A DNA stretch of 41,168 nucleotides from [Chlorobium] sp. 445 (GTDB lineage: Bacteria; Bacteroidota; Chlorobiia; Chlorobiales; Thermochlorobacteraceae): the NCBI GenBank assembly GCA_002763895.1, contig NSLH01000007.1, forward strand, positions 1 through 41,168. The letters run 5' to 3'. The translations under genes were made by a program, and so were the position numbers. This document shows, piece after piece, positions 33,838 to 41,168 of this stretch (within the stretch, counting starts at the first letter, position 1; the number at the start of each line of letters is the position of its first letter). The notes beneath the pieces were generated by a model. That model worked only from the letters and a program-made list of their open reading frames with translations. It was not told the DNA's origin and ran no database searches.

Positions 33838-36430
33838 TCACACTGAAAATTTTTCAGCTGTATCTGCTAGCGCATTGTGCCTGCTGTGCTCTGGTGTCGG
33901 GGTGGGAAGCATAGGATCTGCTTTGATAATCAGCAGTGTGATATCGTCAAACTGGTCGCGATTGCCAACAAAATCAATGAGTGCCCCCTCGATAGCAGAG
34001 CGCATGTCTGCGGCTGTAAAAGACTTGTTGCGCTTGATCAAATCCATCAATCGCTCAATCCCAAATTCTTCATCTGCAGCATTCTTGGCTTCGGTAACGC
34101 CATCGGAGAAGCATGCAAAAATATCGCCCTCATCGTAGTGAATCGTTTCGGTTTGCAGCAAATGTGCGAACCGTTCACCTGCATCGAGTCCAATGGCAAT
34201 GCCAGAAGGTTTGACAATGTGCATCGCTTGATCGCGCGAGGAATACCAAATCAGCGGCAAGTGTCCTGCACGCACCAGCGAGAGCGTTTTTTCTTGTGTA
34301 TCGAAGCGACCGCAAATCATGGTTACAAATGAGCGACGCAAATCGCGTGAGAAGAGCACCGTGTTGACTTTTTCTAGCAACTCTTTAGGGTCTGTGACAC
34401 CGCTTTGATAGAGTGTGCGCACGATACCTTGCACGCGCGCCATGTGCATCGCTGCAGAAATACCTTTGCCAGCTACATCGCCAACGAGTGCAGTAAAATA
34501 GCGTAGTTTGTTAGGCTGCTCAGGGTCGATATCGTAGAGCAAGTCGTAGTAATCCCCACCGACTTCACCTGCCGAGATGTAACTGTGTGCAATTTGCAAG
34601 TCCGCAGAAGCCAGAGTTCCCGGAGGTAGAAGCTCTTGCTGAACTTTTTTTGGCAAACTCTAATTCGCGCCGCAGCCGTCGTTTGTCGCTCGCTTCTTTG
34701 TTTAAGCGTGCATTTTCGAATGCGACAGCAGCTTGTTTAGCCAGCGATTCAATGAAATGCACATCGTCTTCACGGTAAATTTCTTCGGAGCGTTTTTCTG
34801 CTAACAGGATAATTCCGATTTGCTTGTTCTTGATCACGAGCGGTACCAGCAGTTGAACTTCTGCCTCTTGTAGCCCTTTGAGAAAATGCGGTTCGTTCGG
34901 CGCCAGCAACTCGCTTAATGGAATAGGGAACATCAGCTCTGAGCCAATTAGAGAAAGTCCGGCAGCATCACGTGTAGCAAGCACTTCACAACTGCCTTTT
35001 GCACTCATGAGTCGATACTTGTTTTGATAACGCAGGAAAATCGCCACACCTTTAAGTTGCATATAAGTCATGATGTCGTGGCAGAGTGACTCGGCAAGGT
35101 CTGGCGCCGTGATTTTCTCGGCAAAGATTTCGGATAACTCTGTCAGCGCACGTTTGTAATCGTACTGCTGTCGGTGAAACCAGCGATCTAATGTTGACTT
35201 CACCCTACGCATGATGAGTCCAAAGCCGGCACTGAGTGCCACGCCAAACAAAATGTAGAGAAACCGCTCACCTTCTCTATTCCCAGCAGGATTGCTTTGA
35301 TCAATGAAGACCTTAACACTGACGGGCGTGAACTTGACACTAATTTGATGAGCAAAATCTAAGCTTACGAGGATAGCCACCAGATTAATAAAGAGCACAC
35401 CTGTAGCAAAAATCAGCACCGTTAAAGCCACATTGTAGGTCAGCCCACGCTTCATGATACGTGTGATGCCAAAGAGGCGGTATTTGGTCACACTGTAAAA
35501 ACAAGCTACGGGGACTACTACGCTGAGCAGCAGCAGGTATAAAAATTCTCTGCCATAGAAACTAAACAGTAGCCAGCCTAAGGGATAAGTGATTGCCACG
35601 ACCGAGAGTGCGCGCCAAATCCAACGCTGCACTTTTCGTGTCTCAGCATCGTGACGCAACAGAATTTCGCGCTGAAGCATGGCAAGTGATGCACCGTAGA
35701 TAGAAATTGTGCCGATCGCAATGAGAAGTGACGGTTTGACCAAGATAAGCATGAGTCCTGTTGCACTGCCGATGAAGTAAGCGGCTCGCACAAAGCGCAG
35801 TTGCGTCGATTGCAATGAGCTAGGACGCGGATAGTGCAGCCCTGCATGCAACATCATTGGCAGAGCAAAAAACAGGCTTATCCACCACAGCACACCGCCA
35901 TAGCCACTTTTGCCGACCCCTGTGATGACAAAGAGAGGACTCATCAAGACAAGTGCCAGTGAGAAGAGTTGTGCACATTTAAGTGAGGGGCGAAGCATTC
36001 CTACGAACAGCCCTACCACAAGCGTCGCCCCCATCACAAAGAGCGAGAGCAAAATTGCCCAATTAATCCCGACACGGGCAATCGTTACCTTCAGCGAAAG
36101 CACCTCATCACCGCGCCGAACCGTGTAGGTGATCACATCGCCGGGTTTCGTTTGCTTAAGAATTACGTTGGCTTCACGGGCATTAGCAAAGCTCTGTTCG
36201 TTAATTGCTGTCAAGATATCCCCAACCCGAATACCAGCTTGGTCAGACGCTCCGCCAGGCATCACTTGCATGATGCGTACCCCGTCCTGCGTGTCTTGAA
36301 AAAGATTCTCGTCAGTTGGCGACGTAAAAATGCTCACCACTTCAATAATCTTGCCCGTCGCTATCAGTAGTGCCAAGCCTACCAGCAGGATACGAAACAG
36401 CAACGTATGGCGAGAAAATAGGTTGTCCAT
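33838..36430 (-). CDS. PDZ-membrane-GAF-SpoIIE phosphatase, frameshifted
   Basis: About 863 residues, split by a single base. An N-terminal membrane helix is followed by a PDZ domain (VMPGGASDQAGIRVGDILTAI). Then come about eight membrane segments (AILLSLFVMGATLVVGLFVG onward), a GAF domain (about 455-610), a coiled coil (EASDKRRLRRELEFAKK), and a SpoIIE/PP2C serine phosphatase domain: VQQELLPPGTLASADLQIAHSY, SAGEVGGDYYDLL, GDVAGKGISAAMHM, FACFSDGVTEA and QFDDITLLI with metal-binding Asp residues in place. The A7 run on the minus strand (34645-34651) should be A6 to join FAKK to VQQEL. It would relay an envelope signal to a serine/threonine partner-switching target. A possible -7 box is at 36444-36451. 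Confidence 0.85.
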
Positions 36431-36759
36431 TTTTATCGTTTGGCAAAAATACACATTTCAGTGCCAATATGTTGAATGAATCTTTCGCGCACACATTTGG
36501 CTCTTTAGACCATGTGAAATATGAATAGGCATGAATTGCATATTTCGTTTTTTTAGCTGCGCTTTTTTTATACTCAAGCTATCTTACATCAGCCAACAAA
36601 AAAGACGGGCTTCAAGACTTGACACGCTGCAGCAGCCGGTTGGCAACATAATGCCGATACCTTGCGACGCTAAGCCAACGTCAAAAAGCCTTTCTGATAC
36701 ATAAACCAGAGAGTTTGAATTGAGTGATAGATTTTCAATAATTCAACAATTTTCGAACG
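36431..36759. other. Divergent intergenic region, 329 bases
   Basis: Separates the minus-strand GAF/SpoIIE gene from the plus-strand unknown gene. AT-rich. The minus-strand TATTTTTG at 36444-36451 matches the -7 box but would leave a very short leader (about 8 bases) and no convincing -33 box. No terminator, tRNA or repeat was seen. Confidence 0.4.
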
Positions 36760-37374
36760 ATGAGCCGCCTACTTGTTGTTTTTGCGATGCTTTCGGCACT
36801 GCCTACCCTACTCTCCGCCCAAACGCTAAATGCTGCAACTCAATCCGAGCATTTGGTTGTGCGCATCGTTGCCCCTTGCCTCAATATCACGCAGCGAGAG
36901 CAAATGATGCAACGTATTCTGAGCCGCTTCAATGACGCTGGGATTCAAACGCAACAATATTCAACTGATAATGACCAAAATGATTACCTCATCGTTGTCA
37001 TTACGCCCTCTCGTGCCTCTACGGTCTCAGCGCCAACCACAGTGGCACGTAATCGTTCACTTTCAAACACAACCAGTGACTACCTTTCTACACCGTTCAG
37101 TGCCACCACAAATCCCAATGCGTTCTATGATATCTCACTTGCATTTAAATCTGGCAACGCCGGCTCTCGGTTTATCTCTCGCGCTGAATCGCATGATTTT
37201 GCACGCTATAATTCTACAAGTGTAAGTGGCATCGGTGGACTAGGTTGGTCAATCATGTTGCATGCTGTCAATGGCTTAGACTTTATGATTGCTGATGTGA
37301 TCTATAACGCTTTCAATCAAAAAATGACTGCCATTGCCAATTCAGCAGAGCCAGATAACGAAGAGCAGAAATGA
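36760..37374 (+). CDS. Hypothetical secreted protein
   Basis: A 204-residue protein with a signal peptide (MSRLLVVFAMLSALPTLLSAQ) and no further membrane segment, so it is exported to the periplasm or beyond. The mature part begins QTLNAATQSEHLVVRIVAP and contains a short beta-alpha-beta-like unit (REQMMQRILSRFNDAGIQTQQYS, YLIVVITPSR), then a Thr/Ser/Asn-rich linker and a predicted helical C-terminus (GWSIMLHAVNGLDFMIADVIYNAFNQ). No domain was recognised and there is no T9SS C-terminal domain. It is isolated, facing the minus-strand TPR gene convergently. Confidence 0.65.
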   Translation: MSRLLVVFAMLSALPTLLSAQTLNAATQSEHLVVRIVAPCLNITQREQMMQRILSRFNDAGIQTQQYSTDNDQNDYLIVVITPSRASTVSAPTTVARNRSLSNTTSDYLSTPFSATTNPNAFYDISLAFKSGNAGSRFISRAESHDFARYNSTSVSGIGGLGWSIMLHAVNGLDFMIADVIYNAFNQKMTAIANSAEPDNEEQK

Positions 37375-37460
37375 GAGCATTAGTATATCAAAGCGTAGAC
37401 AATTGCGTTGTGTCAGCAGGGTTGAGTTTAGGTTCTGCCAAACATGAGGGCATCACACGT

Positions 37461-38402
37461 TCACGGTCTTGAGAGTGGGAATCGATCCATGAGTTCGCGT
37501 GCTTTGCGTCCTGCTTCACTTTGTGCGTCGAGCGACACTGCATGCTGCCAAAGTTTGTGTGCCTCTTCCACTTTGCCGATTTGCATGTACAGAATCCCCA
37601 AATTGACATTTGCCTTTTGGTGTTTGGGATCATCCTCCACTGCACGACGCATTTCAGCTACTGCGCGTTGGGAGAGCGTCGCATCGCCCTGTTCGCCAAG
37701 TTTTAGAAGCACGATAGCGTAGTCGACACGTGCATCCACATTCTTCGGCTGAAGTGAGAGATATTTTTCGTAGAGTGATTTGGCGGTTGTGTAGTCTTCT
37801 GCATCATCATAAAGATTGGCTGCGCGTAGCCACAGCTGTGGCACCTTTGTGCCCGCAAGTTCAGCCGCTGCCTTCACATAAAAACCCGCTCGATCTAATT
37901 GACCTAAATCAAGGTATTCCTTTGAGAGCACCAGTGCAAGTTCAACTTTTTTTGCTGAGTCTTTTTCAGCAGAAAAGCGTGTGTGCAGCGCCTCAAGGCG
38001 ATTGATGACAGCCGTATCGACCAACACAGGCTGCGATGCGCGCGAATTGACAGCTGGATTTTGTGCTGGGGCAGTTTCTTCGCCAATCGGTTTTGCACCT
38101 TCACCTGCAGCACCTGACTTTTTGAAGGCTACACGTGCCGTCATTCCTTGATAGCCAAAGGCTGCAAGGAGTGCCAGCAGAAACGCTGCGCTAGCAAGTA
38201 AAATCAGTTTTTGAGCACGTACGAGTGCCGAGGCTTGGCTTGAGCGCTTCGCTACAGTCGGTTCAGATGGCGCTGGCGTCGCTGGCGTTGCAAATTTTAG
38301 GTCGTTGCCACAGTTGGGGCAAGTTATATCTTCGTGAGCTACAGCAGCGCCGCAGTGTGGACACGAAAGTTGAACTTGAGGGGGCACAGCTGGGTTACTC
38401 AT
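37461..38402 (-). CDS. Zinc-ribbon membrane TPR protein
   Basis: A 313-residue protein. The N-terminus has two zinc-ribbon knuckles (CPHCGAAV, CPNCGNDL), then a proline-rich linker, one membrane helix (LILLASAAFLLALLAAFGY) and a low-complexity spacer. The rest is four or so TPR units in the C-terminal region (AELAGTKVPQLWLRAANLYDDAEDYTTAKSLYEKYLSLQP; VNLGILYMQIGKVEEAHKLWQHAVSL). TPR arrays bind protein partners, here in the periplasm or outside the membrane. The start overlaps the HU stop by 8 bases, so translation is probably coupled to HU. It ends the hpt-ftsH-HU-TPR operon. Confidence 0.85.
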   Translation of the reverse strand: MSNPAVPPQVQLSCPHCGAAVAHEDITCPNCGNDLKFATPATPAPSEPTVAKRSSQASALVRAQKLILLASAAFLLALLAAFGYQGMTARVAFKKSGAAGEGAKPIGEETAPAQNPAVNSRASQPVLVDTAVINRLEALHTRFSAEKDSAKKVELALVLSKEYLDLGQLDRAGFYVKAAAELAGTKVPQLWLRAANLYDDAEDYTTAKSLYEKYLSLQPKNVDARVDYAIVLLKLGEQGDATLSQRAVAEMRRAVEDDPKHQKANVNLGILYMQIGKVEEAHKLWQHAVSLDAQSEAGRKARELMDRFPLSRP

Positions 38403-38703
38403 CTTTTTCTTTGGGCAGTCGCTTTAATTGTTCGCTCACAGCGGTCTTAAATTCACGTGAGATTTTGAAAGTCGGGACATACTTTTCTTTAATGATAACC
38501 TTTTCACCTGTACGAGGGTTATGTGCGATGCGTTTATTCTTTTTGCGCACATTAAATGTACCGAAGCCTCGAATCTCGATACGCTCACCCGATTTGAGCG
38601 ATTCAATCACCGTTTCAATGAAACCATCGACGACCGTTTCAGTCTCTTGCTTAGTTAAGCCAGTGCGACTGGCAATGATATTGACAATGTCGGCTTTGGT
38701 CAC
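38395..38703 (-). CDS. HU/IHF-family DNA-binding protein
   Basis: A 102-residue histone-like protein, of HU/IHF alpha size. Helix 1-2 opens MTKADIVNIIASRTGLTKQE; the DNA-clasping arm includes ERIEIRGFGTFNVRKKNKRIAHNPRTGEKVII with the conserved GFGTF and intercalating NPRTG, and KYVPTFKISREFK follows. The Lys/Glu-rich tail extends ~10 residues beyond typical HU. It bends DNA as a dimer. The initiator is GTG (38703), 27 bases after the ftsH stop, in the same operon. It could be named hup or ihfA; I left the symbol blank because the subtype cannot be fixed. Confidence 0.92.
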   Translation of the reverse strand: MTKADIVNIIASRTGLTKQETETVVDGFIETVIESLKSGERIEIRGFGTFNVRKKNKRIAHNPRTGEKVIIKEKYVPTFKISREFKTAVSEQLKRLPKEKDE

Positions 38704-38730
38704 TGCTGATACTACTTTAGTTAGTGAAAG

Positions 38731-40725
38731 TTACACTGTCAGGGCTTCCCCTGCGATGATACGGTCGATTTCTGCGCCGCTTAGGGTTTCGCGCTCAATG
38801 AGCGTTTTTGCCAAGCGATGCAAAATATCGAGATGATCGGTCAAGATGCGACGCGCACTTGCCATACACTCGGAGACGATATGGCGCACTTCGCTGTCAA
38901 TTGCAACAGCAGTTTCTTCGCTATAATCGCGTACGCGCCCGAAATCGCGTCCTAAGAATACCTCTTGTTGTTTGGACCCATAGTTCAAGGGTCCAAGGCG
39001 CTCGCTCATGCCCCATTCGCACACCATTTTACGTGCCAATTCGGTTGCGCGCTCGATGTCGTTGCCTGCACCTGTGCTAATCTCATTGAAGATAATTTCT
39101 TCAGCGGCACGTCCGCCCAGGGCGTAGGTAATCATGGCTAAAATGTATTGGCGCGAATACGTGTGTCGATCTTCAAGTGGCAGGTAGGATGTCAAACCTA
39201 AAGCCCGACCTCTCGGAATAATCGTAACTTTATGCACAGGGTCAGAGCCTTCCGTGAATTTTGCCACGAGCACATGTCCGCTTTCGTGATAACTTGTAAT
39301 CTCTTTTTCCCTTGGCGAAATGTAGACACTTTTACGCTCCGGTCCCATGAGCACTTTATCACGTGCATCTTCGAGGTCTTGCATTGTAACTTCATTACGA
39401 TTAGCACGTGCTGCTAGCAGTGCAGCTTCATTGATGAGATTGGCAAGATCGGCACCAGCAAAACCCGGTGTGCCTTGTGCAATCAGTTGCAAATTGACAT
39501 CGCTAGCAAGTGGGACTTTACGCGCATGAATTTTCAGAATTGCTTCCCTGCCGCGTACATCGGGTTTATCCACCACCACTTGTCTATCAAAGCGCCCGGG
39601 GCGCAGAAGCGCAGAGTCTAGAACATCAGGACGGTTGGTTGCAGCAATGAGCACTACTTGGTCGGTGGTGTCAAAGCCATCCATTTCCACCAAGAGTTGA
39701 TTGAGTGTCTGTTCGCGTTCATCGTGTCCGCCGCCTAAACCCGCTCCGCGCGATCGCCCAACGGCATCGATTTCATCGATAAAGACAATGCACGGCGCGT
39801 TGCGTTTTGCCTGCTCAAAGAGGTCGCGCACGCGTGAGGCACCCACCCCCACAAACATCTCCACGAAATCTGCACCTGACATCGAAAAGAAGGGCACACC
39901 CGCTTCACCAGCCACAGCTTTAGCCAGCAGTGTTTTTCCTGTGCCTGGTGAGCCCAAGAGCAAGACGCCTTTCGGAATCTTTGCACCGAGCTGCTTAAAC
40001 TTATCGGGCTCGCGCAGAAAATCTACAACCTCTTTAAGTTCCATCTTGGCTTCATCGCAGCCAGCTACATCAGCAAAAGAGACCTTCGTGTCGAATTCCG
40101 TAATCATTTTGGCGCGGCTCTTGCCAAAGTTAAAGACGTTGCGCGCCGCACCATTTTGTGCAGTTAGCCGACGAATAATGACGAAGTAGATAATTCCAAT
40201 AACAATCCAAGGTCCGAAAATGATGAGGAACTGCATCACGGAACTGTCATCGCGCTGCTCGACTTTGATTTTGACGTTCTTAGCGACAAGTTCATCCGCC
40301 ATTGTGCGATCAAAGTCAGGCAGTTTGACAACAAAGCGATCTATTTTCTTTTCACCGCGTCCGTCAACAAGTTCAATTGGCTCGTATTTGTGCAACAGTC
40401 CTGTTAGCACTGCACCGCCATCACGCTTTTCTACCACAATTTCTTTGATCATTGATTGTGAGACCAAGCGGTGATATTCATTGTAAGAGATTTCGGGAAG
40501 TGTTTGTTCGCCTGCTGTGAACAGCCTTTGTAGAAAAATGAACAGCAAGATCATGGCTAAGGCATAGAGCAGAATGCGAAAGGTACGCTTGAAGTTGTCG
40601 TCGGGGTCGCCACTGCCGCCGAAGCCTGCAAATGGCGAGTCATTATCTCTCACAGGTTTGAATCGGTCTCTTGTACTCTTGGGGCGCCCGCCTTCACGAT
40701 TCTTAACAAATGGATTATCCGCCAT
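38731..40725 (-). CDS. ftsH: ATP-dependent zinc metalloprotease FtsH
   Basis: A 664-residue membrane AAA+ protease. Two membrane helices (about 49-68 and 165-185) flank a periplasmic domain. The AAA module has Walker A GSPGTGKT (258-265), pore loop FVGVG, Walker B FIDEID (315-320) and the second-region-of-homology segment [19 protein letters not shown]. The peptidase carries HESGH (480-484), an acceptable variant of the usual HEAGH. It degrades misfolded or unassembled membrane proteins. It lies between hpt and HU, a hpt-ftsH order seen in many bacteria. The N-terminus is slightly longer than typical, with a basic, disordered lead ([13 protein letters not shown]). The 228-base upstream gap to hpt may hold a promoter. 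Confidence 0.97.
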   Translation of the reverse strand: MADNPFVKNREGGRPKSTRDRFKPVRDNDSPFAGFGGSGDPDDNFKRTFRILLYALAMILLFIFLQRLFTAGEQTLPEISYNEYHRLVSQSMIKEIVVEKRDGGAVLTGLLHKYEPIELVDGRGEKKIDRFVVKLPDFDRTMADELVAKNVKIKVEQRDDSSVMQFLIIFGPWIVIGIIYFVIIRRLTAQNGAARNVFNFGKSRAKMITEFDTKVSFADVAGCDEAKMELKEVVDFLREPDKFKQLGAKIPKGVLLLGSPGTGKTLLAKAVAGEAGVPFFSMSGADFVEMFVGVGASRVRDLFEQAKRNAPCIVFIDEIDAVGRSRGAGLGGGHDEREQTLNQLLVEMDGFDTTDQVVLIAATNRPDVLDSALLRPGRFDRQVVVDKPDVRGREAILKIHARKVPLASDVNLQLIAQGTPGFAGADLANLINEAALLAARANRNEVTMQDLEDARDKVLMGPERKSVYISPREKEITSYHESGHVLVAKFTEGSDPVHKVTIIPRGRALGLTSYLPLEDRHTYSRQYILAMITYALGGRAAEEIIFNEISTGAGNDIERATELARKMVCEWGMSERLGPLNYGSKQQEVFLGRDFGRVRDYSEETAVAIDSEVRHIVSECMASARRILTDHLDILHRLAKTLIERETLSGAEIDRIIAGEALTV

Positions 40726-40953
40726 ATTCTTACTGCCTTTGATAGTTGCTTGAAACTGCTAAGCAATAAAGGTTCAACTCTGCTGAAGCGTAAAAGTTGC
40801 ATACGCTCACCTCTGCCTTCATCAGTTGATGCTTCTTGCCGCTAATTAGACTTAAGTACCTCAGACTCAAAAGTGCTTCAAGTCTTACTTAGAGTTGCAT
40901 CTTGATATATCAATATAGAAATGTTTATGGCTCTTGCAACTCTCTTGTGTTGT
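40726..40953. other. Intergenic region between hpt and ftsH
   Basis: 228 bases, AT-rich, no recognised gene, terminator or exact TAnnTTTG box. It includes a short dyad around AGACT and AGTCT (40863-40885). Possibly the ftsH promoter or leader. Confidence 0.3.
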
Positions 40954-41168
40954 CTATTCTCGCAATTTATAGACGGCACGCAGGTTGCGCTTCTTCTGTG
41001 CTAAATCTAAACCGTAGCCAATTACAAATTGTTTCGGTATTGTAAAGCCAATGTAGTCGACCTTGAAGTCTAACTGCGCCATTTCTTCTTTGAAAAATAG
41101 TGCACACAAGCGCAAACTGCTTGGCTGCAGTTTAAGAATCTCGTTGCGGATATAAGTCAGTGAGATTC
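40954..41168 (-). CDS. hpt: Hypoxanthine phosphoribosyltransferase, C-terminal part
   Basis: Partial on the right: the minus-strand frame enters at the window edge and ends TAG at 40954. The ~71 residues (ISLTYIRNEILKLQPSSLRL, then DYIGFTIPKQFVIGYGLDLA and RNLRAVYKL) match the C-terminus of HPRT, with the VGYGLD-type motif (here VIGYGLD) typical of the family. It salvages hypoxanthine/guanine to IMP/GMP using PRPP. The Mg/PRPP loop is outside the window. Upstream of ftsH, as in many bacteria, where tilS often precedes it. Confidence 0.88.
   Translation of the reverse strand, partial: ISLTYIRNEILKLQPSSLRLCALFFKEEMAQLDFKVDYIGFTIPKQFVIGYGLDLAQKKRNLRAVYKLRE

Noticed and set aside
1-41168. CRISPR array, insertion sequence, prophage or integron
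   Set aside because: No regularly spaced repeats, transposase, integrase or terminal inverted repeats were seen by reading.

Overview
The window (about 41 kb, moderate GC) looks like a chromosomal segment of a member of the Chlorobiota (green sulfur bacteria and relatives), within the Bacteroidota/Chlorobiota superphylum. Four signs point there. A one-piece tmRNA on the minus strand encodes a tag ending AEDYSYAMAA, nearly the tag I recall for Chlorobaculum tepidum. A BchC-like bacteriochlorophyllide dehydrogenase suggests phototrophy. A PorV-like protein and a cargo protein with a type IX secretion (T9SS) C-terminal domain are present. Several promoter candidates fit the Bacteroidota-type pattern TTTG-N19-TAnnTTTG. 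The species cannot be named from the sequence; a Chloroherpeton/Thermochlorobacter-like lineage is a guess.

Layout. 1-1640: a partial lipoprotein and a frameshifted outer-membrane protein. 1995-3283: a minus-strand operon of a DUF5989 mini-protein, an SxtJ-like membrane protein and a lipase-like hydrolase. 3472-6283: plus-strand genes for an unknown protein, frataxin/CyaY, a twice-frameshifted fructosamine kinase and BchC. 6370-10676: a PorV-like protein, a strong terminator, and a long T9SS cargo whose M6-peptidase zinc site is erased. 10789-16055: tRNA-Val, holA (frameshifted), a tandem universal stress protein, an amino-acid permease and prfA. 16087-21118 (minus): GAF histidine kinase, HIT-NuiA fusion, tmRNA, AlbA_2 regulator, OmpA-like lipoprotein. 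21303-23728: an esterase, then a MoaD-MoeB-rhodanese fusion. 23891-31812 (minus): a giant peptidase/propeller/beta-barrel protein and a polysaccharide or glycan cluster (DUF354, sugar transferase, Gfo/Idh dehydrogenase, hexapeptide acyltransferase). 31984-36430: ADPRibase-Mn-like phosphoesterase, heptosyltransferase, and a PDZ/membrane/GAF/SpoIIE-phosphatase protein. 36760-41168: an unknown secreted protein, then hpt, ftsH, HU and a zinc-ribbon TPR protein.

The most striking global property is that at least eight otherwise well-conserved genes are broken by single-base frameshifts (nine sites), mostly in runs of five to seven T or A. The simplest reading is homopolymer miscounting in the assembly. 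Transcriptional slippage or, at holA, ribosomal frameshifting on a T TTT TTA heptamer are testable alternatives. Coordinates for these genes span the whole reconstructed reading frame.
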